Below are positions 1 through 5,791 of a DNA stretch of 17,208 bases, piece by piece. Under the pieces are notes generated by a model, which saw only the letters and a program-made list of their open reading frames with translations, searched no databases and was not told where the DNA came from. The position numbers and the translations under genes are program-made. The stretch spans positions 1 through 17,208 of the forward strand of contig DSEZ01000027.1 of the NCBI GenBank assembly GCA_011055275.1. Reading direction: 5' to 3'. Source of the DNA: Thermoprotei archaeon. Lineage in GTDB: Archaea; Thermoproteota; Thermoprotei_A; Marsarchaeales; UBA168. Within the stretch, counting starts at the first letter, position 1; the number at the start of each line of letters is the position of its first letter.

Positions 1-789
1 GCTCGCAGTGACGATCGCCGCCTTTACGTCGTAACCCTTTGATATGAGGTATGAGAGTTCTAGGGCTGTGTGATATGACTCGGGGTTTCCAACGTTAAGC
101 CACACTTCGTCCGGCTCAAGCTCGAGCGCAACTACCCTTCCCTCCTTTGCGAGCACCGAGATGGCGTCGGTTAGCTCAGCCTCGCCTGTCCTACCTGGCT
201 TAACGGAGGATATTACGCTCATGGCCTTTCCCGAAAAGGCGTATACCGCGGTCAGAACCCAGTTGGAGGGGGGGTTAGGGACTTTTTCGAGTGCCTCGCT
301 GACTTCTATGAGGCTACCCGTTCTCTTGCCTATTACGACCCCTCCGCTGCTGGGATGATCGCTTTCCCTTACCAGCAACACGGCATCTAGTCCCTTGTTT
401 AGTTCTTGCCACATAAGCTGGAGAAGGTTTCTTTTGGAGGAGAACGGGATTCCATCATCCGCGTGAACAAAGAATGGATCATCTTTGACGAACACGTTTG
501 CCTTTGCTACGGCATCGGCAAATCCCCTTGGCGGATCCTGTTGTACGAAGGTGACCTTTAGTCCCTCGCCTAAAAGATAAGTTATCAGTGGATCTTTCTT
601 CTCGCCCACAACAATGCAGAGATCGTCTACTCCTGCAGACTGGAGTTGATCTATTATGAGTCTTATTATCGGGACCGCTGAGAGCTTGCCTCCAGCGTTC
701 GAAAAAAGCGGTAAGAGCCCCTTTGGTATCGCCTTGGTGCTGGGGTTCATCCTGCTGCCCTTTCCCGCAGCCGTTATGATTGCCTTCAT
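1..789 (-). CDS. Sugar-phosphate nucleotidyltransferase (GalU/RmlA-like), C-terminus cut by window edge
   Basis: The frame is open from an ATG at 789 down to base 1, 263 codons with no stop, so the C-terminus lies outside the window. The protein starts MKAIITAAGKGSRMNPSTKA and continues PKGLLPL, the nucleotide-binding signature (GxGxRM...TK..PK) of NDP-sugar pyrophosphorylases. Further family marks are HADDG in mid-protein (metal-binding Asp region), GEAELTDAI, close to the GE..LTDAI motif of GalU, and WLNVGNPESYHTA, close to the WxDxGxPxxY motif. Such enzymes join a sugar 1-phosphate to UTP or dTTP, releasing pyrophosphate, and feed cell-surface glycan or N-glycan synthesis in the cytoplasm. 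UDP-glucose and dTDP-glucose enzymes cannot be told apart here. A box A-like TTAAAT lies 23-28 bases upstream of the ATG, inside an inverted repeat. Confidence 0.88.
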   Translation of the reverse strand, partial: MKAIITAAGKGSRMNPSTKAIPKGLLPLFSNAGGKLSAVPIIRLIIDQLQSAGVDDLCIVVGEKKDPLITYLLGEGLKVTFVQQDPPRGFADAVAKANVFVKDDPFFVHADDGIPFSSKRNLLQLMWQELNKGLDAVLLVRESDHPSSGGVVIGKRTGSLIEVSEALEKVPNPPSNWVLTAVYAFSGKAMSVISSVKPGRTGEAELTDAISVLAKEGRVVALELEPDEVWLNVGNPESYHTALELSYLISKGYDVKAAIVTAS

Positions 790-805
790 CTTAATCACTA
801 GAGAC

Positions 806-823
806 CCCATCATTTAAGATGGG
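806..823 (-). promoter_or_regulatory. Promoter box A inside an inverted repeat, upstream of the nucleotidyltransferase
   Basis: CCCATC (806-811) and GATGGG (818-823) form a perfect 6-base inverted repeat around ATTTAA (812-817). On the minus strand this centre reads TTAAAT and sits 23-28 bases before the ATG at 789, the usual box A place. A dimeric regulator bound here would block TBP; that is inference. Confidence 0.4.
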
Positions 824-899
824 AGTAAGCAAAGAACGTAATCGCAATATAAGTGTTTTTTACGTTCCCTGAAAGCCGGAGTCAAGCTAGCGGCATAAG

Positions 900-1201
900 A
901 AGCCGCGACCTTAGTACACCACAAGGGCAGCGCTTTTCTGGGGACACGTACCCGGAGGTTTTAACTCTGACGGGGGTTTAGGGGGCGGAACTCCCCTTCT
1001 GTGAGGGTAGGGATGGATAGTCCCCTCAGGGAAGTACGACAAATCCATAACTGGAGAGATCGTAGACCTATCGCCCGATGGGACTTTGCCTGTGGAACGC
1101 AGGCGAGACGCCCGCGGACGGCAAGGCCGACGCAGCCGTTGCGGTTGTGAGCCATGCCGAATGAAGCGGGAAGCCCCGTCCGTCAGGGCGGGGTAGTTCA
1201 C
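900..1201 (+). mobile_element. Decayed IS200/IS605-type element: right end with omega-RNA-like 3' terminus
   Basis: Gene-free stretch 790-1309. At 1159-1201 it holds the arrangement GAATGAAGCGGGAAG, then a hairpin, then GTAGTTCAC, which I recognise as the common right end of tnpB-carrying IS200/IS605 elements and the 3' end of their omega RNA. The hairpin is CCCCGTCC (1174-1181) with GGGCGGGG (1186-1193), eight pairs around a GTCA loop. Upstream, short blocks in different + frames resemble a TnpB tail (for example a stretch ending REAPSVRAG just before the stop at about 1194), but each frame is broken by stops, so any tnpB is dead. The left limit at 900 is a guess. No transposase and no left end are visible. 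Confidence 0.55.
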
Positions 1202-1309
1202 GCATAGTGAGATGAGGGAGCGCTGCGAAGGTCGCTAGAAACCAAAATTCCCGCATGAGGACAGGGGCAATTCGCGAGTCGCTCACATAAAGCTAGAAAA
1301 GCGGTGTCC

Positions 1310-2410
1310 CTAGCTCGAGCGAACAAAGAGCGGAACGCGCATCTCCTCGGGGCTGAGACCTCCGTGATGTCCCCGATAATTGATGGATTCATTATTCTCC
1401 GTATATGAGTATATCAACAGTCTCCTTGACTGAGGTAGTACTAGTAGGTCTCCCAGCCTTTCCTCAAATTGAGTTCTTTCGCAGCCTATGAGTCCCTCCT
1501 TTAGAACTTCTTCTTTGGTCATTACGAGGAAGTCGGGAAAGTTTTTGCTCAGGTAATCCATTACCTCCTGCGTTTTTCTAGTTTTTAGGAACATGGCCCT
1601 TGAGTCTCCGAATGGAGGTAGCTCCAGAAGCGACATGAGTTCAGCGGGCGGCAACAGAGCGGGGTCGACCTCTACTTGCCCGTGATCTGCTGTTCCTAAA
1701 ACAGTGTAGCCAGAATTTGAGCTTACCTCCTCGAAAAAGCCAAGCAGATCCCTCACGGCTAAGGCCGTCTCTTGACTATAAGGCCCATAGTGGTGGGATA
1801 ACGTATCAATATAGGGAACGTAAACGTAAACGAACTTCCTCTCTTTTTTCGAGAGCTGCTTCTGAACAAGAAGGCGCAAGTCCCAGAAGTCATAGTAAGG
1901 GATAACCGACGAAAATCCGTCATCATCGTAGTTTGACATGGGCGTGTTTGAAACGCTCCTAGGAAGTATGGCAACGGAACTCACCCCGATCTTTGAAAGC
2001 TTCCTTCCTAGTCTCTCTCCTGGCCCTACGAGTCTCTCATATGACGTGGGGAGTTGCGGTCCGGAGGGATGCGAGAGGGCTAGCATGTTGACTATGCCTC
2101 CCATTTCTCTTATGAAAGTTTGAAAGCCCAGTACTCCGTGCTCGCATGGTTTCTTTCCAGTGAAAAGCGTTGTGAGTACGGTTGCTGTAGTGGAAGGAAA
2201 CACCGAAGTTATTTCTTCGCGATCGTTCTTGGCTCCTGCGCTTTCTAATGTGGATATTCCAAGCGCATCGAAGAGGAAGAGCACAAGCCCATCGTTTACC
2301 GGTAACTGGAAGTCGAGGGTTTTGCCGCTAGGCGTGTCTCCGAAGTACTCTAGTATCGACTGGCTGAGGTTGTAAAGGCTTTTGCCATCGTATTTTGGCT
2401 TGTAAATCAT
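1310..2410 (-). CDS. Alkaline phosphatase superfamily protein (type I phosphodiesterase/nucleotide pyrophosphatase-like)
   Basis: 366 residues, ATG at 2410. It shows the ordered metal-site motifs of the alkaline phosphatase/NPP superfamily: LFLFDALG (first metal Asp, about residue 48), FPSTTATVLT (candidate nucleophile Thr about 74-75), VPYIDTLSHHYG (Asp 202 and His 206), GTADHGQ (Asp 242, His 243) and RGHHGG (His 348-349) near the C-terminus. Members hydrolyse phosphodiesters or phosphomonoesters with two zinc ions; the substrate here is unknown. No signal peptide or membrane helix is obvious, so it is probably cytoplasmic. It is a single gene flanked on both sides by decayed mobile-element DNA, which leaves its operon context uninformative. 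The conserved motifs are intact, so the gene is probably functional. Confidence 0.8.
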   Translation of the reverse strand: MIYKPKYDGKSLYNLSQSILEYFGDTPSGKTLDFQLPVNDGLVLFLFDALGISTLESAGAKNDREEITSVFPSTTATVLTTLFTGKKPCEHGVLGFQTFIREMGGIVNMLALSHPSGPQLPTSYERLVGPGERLGRKLSKIGVSSVAILPRSVSNTPMSNYDDDGFSSVIPYYDFWDLRLLVQKQLSKKERKFVYVYVPYIDTLSHHYGPYSQETALAVRDLLGFFEEVSSNSGYTVLGTADHGQVEVDPALLPPAELMSLLELPPFGDSRAMFLKTRKTQEVMDYLSKNFPDFLVMTKEEVLKEGLIGCERTQFEERLGDLLVLPQSRRLLIYSYTENNESINYRGHHGGLSPEEMRVPLFVRSS

Positions 2411-2435
2411 TTTTGAACAGAAGCGCTTGGAATAG

Positions 2436-2443
2436 CATTTAAC
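2436..2443 (-). promoter_or_regulatory. Box A-like element for the phosphodiesterase gene
   Basis: GTTAAATG on the minus strand lies about 29 bases from the ATG at 2410. Transcription would start only a few bases before the start codon. Confidence 0.35.
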
Positions 2444-2463
2444 CTTATCGGGACTTCAGAGAA

Positions 2464-2500
2464 CTTAAGTCACCCTTCCGTCAGGCAAGGGATTGATGTC
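2464..2500 (+). repeat. Hairpin resembling an IS200/IS605 right end
   Basis: CCCTT (2473-2477) pairs with AAGGG (2487-2491); inside, CC pairs with GG around a GTCA loop, with one bulged C at 2486. The core CCGTCAGG is identical to that in the hairpin at 1174-1193. The flanks (AAGT before, GATTGATGTC after) resemble the AAGCC...GATGATGTC flanks seen in many archaeal IS605-family right ends. There is no adjacent transposase. Confidence 0.4.
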
Positions 2501-2610
2501 CCGTCGTAGATGTGTTTTCATACTTAAGTGAAATAATTGTAGTTACAGTATACGGATTAGACAGGCTCATTCAGCCCTCCGTGTCCAAGTGTCTGAGGAG
2601 GCTTTACCAC

Positions 2611-2631
2611 CGGCCCCCTAGGGCGGGGCCG
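2611..2631 (+). repeat. GC-rich hairpin in the decayed element region
   Basis: CGGCCCC (2611-2617) and GGGGCCG (2625-2631) are a perfect 7-base inverted repeat around CTAGGGC. It contains GGGCGGGG like the right end at 1186-1193 and may be another remnant. The rest of 2501-2675 shows no gene. Confidence 0.35.
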
Positions 2632-2675
2632 ATATTGGATGATCTATAAGGCATCGACGGGGGCTTCGCAACACC

Positions 2676-2990
2676 TTGAGGAAAAAGGCTAACATCTTGA
2701 TTGAGGTGGATATGTTTGCGAAGGTCACGCGCGTGTATCTTCGGTGCGGTGCAAGGGTAGAGTTGAGCCTGTCGGACGGGGAGTTCGCCTGCCCCTCATG
2801 CGGTTCTCGGTTCGACGAGAATGTTGTTTCAGCCCTCGCGACCAAGAAGAAGGGGTATGCCTGCGGAATTCGGGCAGAACGAGCGACGATCGCGCTATTG
2901 CGAGTAGTATTCTGGAGTACCTCCTCGTATTGTACATAATGAGAACAGGTATTTCGATGAACCAGGAAGTCCGTCCGTGAAGGTGGTAGT
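2676..2990 (+). pseudogene. TnpB C-terminal zinc-ribbon remnant with degenerate right end
   Basis: The + frame from 2676 (TTG) encodes TRVYLRCGARVELSLSDGEF followed by ACPSCGSRFDENVVSAL, which follows the TnpB zinc-ribbon/RuvC-III pattern (T.R.CP.CG...CP.CG...DRDV.AAL). Against that pattern the first CxxC has lost one Cys (YLRCG) and the DRD triad reads DEN, so the presumed catalytic Asp is gone. The rest of the frame to 2939 looks unlike TnpB. At 2955-2990, ATGAACCAGGAAGTCCGTCC and the following GTGAAGGTGGTAG are a mutated copy of the ATGAAGCGGGAAG + hairpin + GGGGTAG right end at 1160-1196. This reads as the tail of a dead IS200/IS605-family copy. A genuine small zinc-ribbon protein of 87 residues is a less likely alternative. 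Bases 2991-3185 show nothing recognisable. Confidence 0.5.
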
Positions 2991-3185
2991 TTGCCATTAT
3001 TGGTATAAACGAGACCCATGCAAGCAGAGTTTTAGCGGCGCGAAGACCTTTTGGTTTGTTTTAGTAAAAAAGAGGATTTGAGAGACGAGGATGCCAACAT
3101 GCCGTTGTAAAGATGGTCAGGTAATTCTTCTGCGGCACGGCCGGTATGGTCCCAGTATGAAGCGCCTTATGTGCCTGGGATAGCG

Positions 3186-3192
3186 TTTTATG
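3186..3192 (+). promoter_or_regulatory. Box A (TTTTATG) for the UMP kinase gene
   Basis: TTTTATG is centred 21 bases before the GTG at 3210, close to the 22-23 base spacing of the TTTTATG boxes before the tRNA at 6956 and the ATG at 17074. It makes the upstream ATG at 3171 unlikely as the start. Confidence 0.5.
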
Positions 3193-3209
3193 CCCTAACG
3201 TTGATTAGT

Positions 3210-3893
3210 GTGAAATTGCCCCCTAAAGTCGTGCTAAGGCTTGGTGGCTCTATTTTAGCTTCTCCGATAAACGCGCAGTTGATTAAGAGATACGCCGAGA
3301 TAATTAAAGCGCATCTTTCGCGGGGCGTCACTATGGGTGTGGTAGTCGGAGGCGGGTCCATGGCTAGGGAATACATTAGGGCAGCGACGGAGCTTGGTCT
3401 GGCTAATAGCAAAAAGGACGCCCTTGCCATAAGACTATCTCGCGTTAACGCCCAGCTTTTTAACGACGCGCTTGGCGGCAGGCTTGGAGTGTCGTTATCT
3501 ATCAGGTCTGCGCTTAGGTCGATATCCCAGCAGGGCTTTGCCGTGATGGGCGGGCTGAGACCTGGAATGACCACCGATTACGTTGCGTTCCTTTTGGCTA
3601 AATCCATGGAAGCAGATATATTGGTAAAGGCAACTGACCAAGAGGGGATTTACGACGTGGATCCGCGCAAAAACCCAAACGCACATCTGATTAGAAAGAT
3701 GAGTTATGCCGAGCTTCAAAGCGTAGTTGGCAGCGGTTTGCACGAGCCTGGCATACACAGCATACTTGACCCCCTTACCGTAAGAGGTCTTCCTGAGACG
3801 CGGCTTAAGGTTATAGTTTTCAACGGCGCAGTGCCTGATAACCTAGATCGTGCCATAAACGGAGAACCGATTGGGACCCTTGTTGCTCCTTGA
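3210..3893 (+). CDS. pyrH: UMP kinase, archaeal type
   Basis: Amino-acid-kinase fold protein of 227 residues when started at GTG 3210. It transfers phosphate from ATP to UMP to give UDP in pyrimidine nucleotide synthesis. Visible motifs are VVLRLGGSI at the N-terminus (phosphate loop), VVGGGSMAREYI, a GLRPGMTTDYVAFLLAKSM segment and KATDQEGIYDVDPRKNP (nucleotide-binding region). An ATG at 3171 is in frame and would add 13 residues, but archaeal UMP kinases begin right at the first beta strand, and the TTTTATG box A lies between the two candidates, so GTG 3210 as a leaderless start is preferred. aRF1 follows 54 bases downstream on the same strand. Confidence 0.88.
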   Translation: MKLPPKVVLRLGGSILASPINAQLIKRYAEIIKAHLSRGVTMGVVVGGGSMAREYIRAATELGLANSKKDALAIRLSRVNAQLFNDALGGRLGVSLSIRSALRSISQQGFAVMGGLRPGMTTDYVAFLLAKSMEADILVKATDQEGIYDVDPRKNPNAHLIRKMSYAELQSVVGSGLHEPGIHSILDPLTVRGLPETRLKVIVFNGAVPDNLDRAINGEPIGTLVAP

Positions 3894-3947
3894 GCGAGCG
3901 ATCTCGCAAGGCTAAAAAACTTCCGGTCTAGAAGAAACAGATAGGAA

Positions 3948-5153
3948 TTGAATAAGGAACAGGTCGAAAGGTATAGGATGCTGAAGCTATTGAGAGACCT
4001 CTCCACAAAGGTGGGAAGGGGAACCGAGTTCGTGTCGCTTTACATCCCGCCATCGAGGCCGCTTGGTGACGTGTCAGCTAACTTGAGAGAGGAATACGGA
4101 ACAGCCAACAACATAAAGTCGAGGGTCACTAGGAATCACGTGCTAGACGCCTTGGAGAGCATACAGCAAAGGCTGAAGCTGTTCAAGGAGGTACCGCCAA
4201 ACGGGCTCGTGATATTTTGCGGGGCGGTGCCGCAGGGTGAAGCCGCGGGAAGCGAGAAGACCGAGATATTCGTGCTCGAACCTCCTAAGCCAGTTCCGTT
4301 CTATTTGTATCGATGTGATAGCAGGTTCTACCTCGACCCGCTTCTGGCCTCGCTAAGCGACGAAAAAAGCTTCGCGTTGATAGCAATAGGAAGGGACGAG
4401 GCGGGGCTTGGCGTGGTCAGTGGTAAGGACCTGCGTGTGCTAGATGTGATGACCTCCGGAGTACCCGGAAAGGTAAGGGTAGGAGGGCAATCTGCGAGGA
4501 GGTATCAGAGGGTACTTGAGCAGCTTGTGCACGAGTTCTTCGTTCACGTGGCTGAGAGGGCTAACAAGGAGTTCTTGAGTATACCAAACCTGCAAGGCAT
4601 ATTCGTGGGAGGGCCAGGGCCCACAAAGGAGGATTTCATAAAGGAGGGATTGCTGGACTACAGGTTGAGAGATAAAGTGCTCGAGGTGATAGATTTGGGA
4701 TACGCCGGAGAAGAGGGGCTGAGGGAACTGGTCAATAAGATAGCGCCCAAACTTAAGGATGTTGAATATGCGGAGGAAATAGAGGCCTTTGAAGAGCTCA
4801 AGCAGATGCTGTTTGAGCATCCGGATAAGGTCGCGCTGGGGAAAGAAGAAGTTGATAAGGCATTCAAACAGGGTCTGGTCAAAAAGCTCTTGATTTCGGA
4901 GGCGTTTGATGTCCCGTACCTGCTTATGAAATGCGATAAGTGCGACTACGAGATATTCGTCAGGGCTTCGGAAAGACCCACCAAGTGCCCGGCGTGCGAC
5001 GGGGGAATTAGCGTTGTAAAAGAGGAATCTGGGCTAGACCACTATCTGGATTTGGCAATTGAGCAGGGAGCTGAAGTGCAGATCTTCTCCGCGCATAGCG
5101 AGAGCGGAGAGCAGTTCCTAAGATCTTATTCTGGTATTGCTGCCTTTCTCTAG
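3948..5153 (+). CDS. prf1: Peptide chain release factor subunit 1 (aRF1)
   Basis: 401 residues from a TTG start. This is the archaeal class-1 release factor that reads all three stop codons in the ribosomal A site and triggers hydrolysis of peptidyl-tRNA. Diagnostic motifs are all present: NIKS at 55-58 and YRCDSRF at about 121-127 (stop codon recognition in domain 1), and GGQ at 179-181 in KVRVGGQSARRYQ (catalysis, domain 2). Domain 3 ends with a zinc-ribbon pair, CDKC and CPAC, at about 329-350. The length is normal for the family. No ATG near 3948 fits the conserved N-terminus; a run GCTAAAAAAC about 32 bases upstream can serve as box A. The 10-base inverted repeat at 5200-5230 follows 46 bases after the stop. 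Confidence 0.96.
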   Translation: MNKEQVERYRMLKLLRDLSTKVGRGTEFVSLYIPPSRPLGDVSANLREEYGTANNIKSRVTRNHVLDALESIQQRLKLFKEVPPNGLVIFCGAVPQGEAAGSEKTEIFVLEPPKPVPFYLYRCDSRFYLDPLLASLSDEKSFALIAIGRDEAGLGVVSGKDLRVLDVMTSGVPGKVRVGGQSARRYQRVLEQLVHEFFVHVAERANKEFLSIPNLQGIFVGGPGPTKEDFIKEGLLDYRLRDKVLEVIDLGYAGEEGLRELVNKIAPKLKDVEYAEEIEAFEELKQMLFEHPDKVALGKEEVDKAFKQGLVKKLLISEAFDVPYLLMKCDKCDYEIFVRASERPTKCPACDGGISVVKEESGLDHYLDLAIEQGAEVQIFSAHSESGEQFLRSYSGIAAFL

Positions 5154-5199
5154 CCGGCTAACGTATTGCGGTAATTTGTGAAATAGGTATGGTGACGTT

Positions 5200-5230
5200 C
5201 CTTTGAGAATTATTAGGTTGTTCTCAAAGG
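5200..5230. repeat. Perfect 10-base inverted repeat downstream of aRF1
   Basis: CCTTTGAGAA (5200-5209) and TTCTCAAAGG (5221-5230) are exact inverses with an 11-base AT-rich loop. It lies between the aRF1 stop and tRNA-Gln, about 36 bases before the tRNA box A. It could be an RNA 3'-end hairpin or a protein-binding dyad. Confidence 0.6.
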
Positions 5231-5266
5231 GAGGTAGCGAGCATTGGCGTTAATTGATGCAATATG

Positions 5267-5277
5267 CTTAAAAAAAG
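5267..5277 (+). promoter_or_regulatory. Box A for tRNA-Gln
   Basis: CTTAAAAAAAG is centred 30 bases before the first tRNA base at 5302, the place expected of an archaeal TATA element giving a short leader. Confidence 0.45.
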
Positions 5278-5301
5278 CCGTTGGTTTTTGTGTTGCTACA
5301 T

Positions 5302-5374
5302 AGCCCGGTGGTGTAGCGGCCAAGCATGGCGGGCTTTGGCCCCGCTGACAGCGGTCCGAATCCGCTCCGGGCTA
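5302..5374 (+). tRNA. tRNA-Gln (TTG anticodon)
   Basis: Complete 73-base cloverleaf without intron. Acceptor AGCCCGG pairs with CCGGGCT (5367-5373), discriminator A at 5374. Anticodon stem GCGGG/CCCGC encloses the loop CTTTGGC, anticodon TTG, which reads CAA. T arm GCGG(TCCGAAT)CCGC is intact. CCA is not encoded. The following stretch 5375-5619 holds no gene that I can support. Confidence 0.93.
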
Positions 5375-5619
5375 TCCCATTACACGTGCTCCCTTCAACT
5401 AATGAATCATTCATCACTTCACGAGGAGCCGAGTTCTCAGCCCGATTTACCTTAAAAAGCTCAGATCGCTGAAGGTCTGGGGACGCTATTAGATCAAGTG
5501 AAGTGGAAATGGCTCCATACTCTCCTTAAAACCTATAAAGATTGATAGAGGCGCTTTTAGAATAGGGCGCACTCTAGAACTCGCAGTTTTTTAAGTATCT
5601 AAGCCTAAAAAAGTTACGG

Positions 5620-5737
5620 TGCGGGGAATGGGATTCGAACCCATGTAGGCATAGCCAGTAGGTTACCCATCCAGGCGGATCTTGAGTGTGGGGTTTCGTC
5701 CTGCCCACCCCCTTTGACCTGGCTCGGGCATCCCCGC
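5620..5737 (-). tRNA. tRNA-Leu (CAA anticodon) interrupted by two short insertions
   Basis: Minus-strand gene of 118 bases. Acceptor GCGGGGA (5737-5731) pairs with TCCCCGC (5627-5621), discriminator A at 5620; T arm ATGGG(TTCGAAT)CCCAT and the GAGCCAGGTCAAA D loop are typical of class II tRNA-Leu. A proper anticodon arm, GTGGG-CTCAAGA-TCCGC, appears only if 17 bases (5702-5686) are removed between positions 32 and 33. These bases fold with GTGG/CCAC as the 4-pair helix between 3-base bulges GCA and ACT, with inner GG/CC pairs, matching archaeal splicing endonuclease substrates without the outer helix. The variable region is about 16 bases too long; removing 16 bases between the CTGG repeats at about 5674-5671 and 5658-5655 gives an 85-base tRNA of normal length. 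The second insertion is less certain because no clean bulge-helix-bulge was found. Confidence 0.82.
5686..5702 (-). other. Non-canonical 17-base intron of tRNA-Leu (position 32/33)
   Basis: Minus-strand AGGACGAAACCCCACAC. Cutting after the second base of each 3-base bulge (GC^A at 5704-5702 and AC^T at 5687-5685) restores the 7-base anticodon loop CTCAAGA with U33 and a CAA anticodon. Confidence 0.65.
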
Positions 5738-5758
5738 ATAATAGGTAACAGAAGTAGG

Positions 5759-5773
5759 GTAAAACCTTTTTCC
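5759..5773. promoter_or_regulatory. Shared AT-rich promoter core between tRNA-Leu and the membrane protein gene
   Basis: GTAAAACCTTTTTCC. On the minus strand GTTTTAC is centred about 25 bases from the tRNA-Leu 5' end (5737); on the plus strand the same core lies about 26 bases before the ATG at 5792. The two divergent transcripts would compete for nearly the same TBP site. Confidence 0.4.
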
Positions 5774-5791
5774 TTACCCATTTTCAATACT

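Noticed and set aside
911..1392. Minus-strand open frames over the decayed IS region
   Set aside because: Low-complexity Arg/Pro-rich translations that mirror GC-rich RNA-like sequence; no family resemblance.
2618..3019. Minus-strand 133-codon frame
   Set aside because: It lies opposite the TnpB-like zinc-ribbon frame and its translation has no protein-like pattern.
5396..5416. C/D box sRNA suggested by TGATGA on the minus strand (5416-5411)
   Set aside because: No matching D box or D'/C' pair at the right distance downstream.
5264..5455. 63-codon plus-strand frame
   Set aside because: It runs through the tRNA-Gln gene.
5658..5708. Alternative reading of tRNA-Leu in which GTGGG pairs with CCTAC as the anticodon stem
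   Set aside because: The loop would start C-A, lacking the near-universal U33, and no Leu anticodon falls in place; the CTCAAGA loop with GTGGG/TCCGC fits far better.
5714..5791. N-terminal extension of the membrane protein from an upstream start at 5714
   Set aside because: It overlaps the tRNA-Leu gene and its promoter and precedes a perfect signal peptide starting at ATG 5792.
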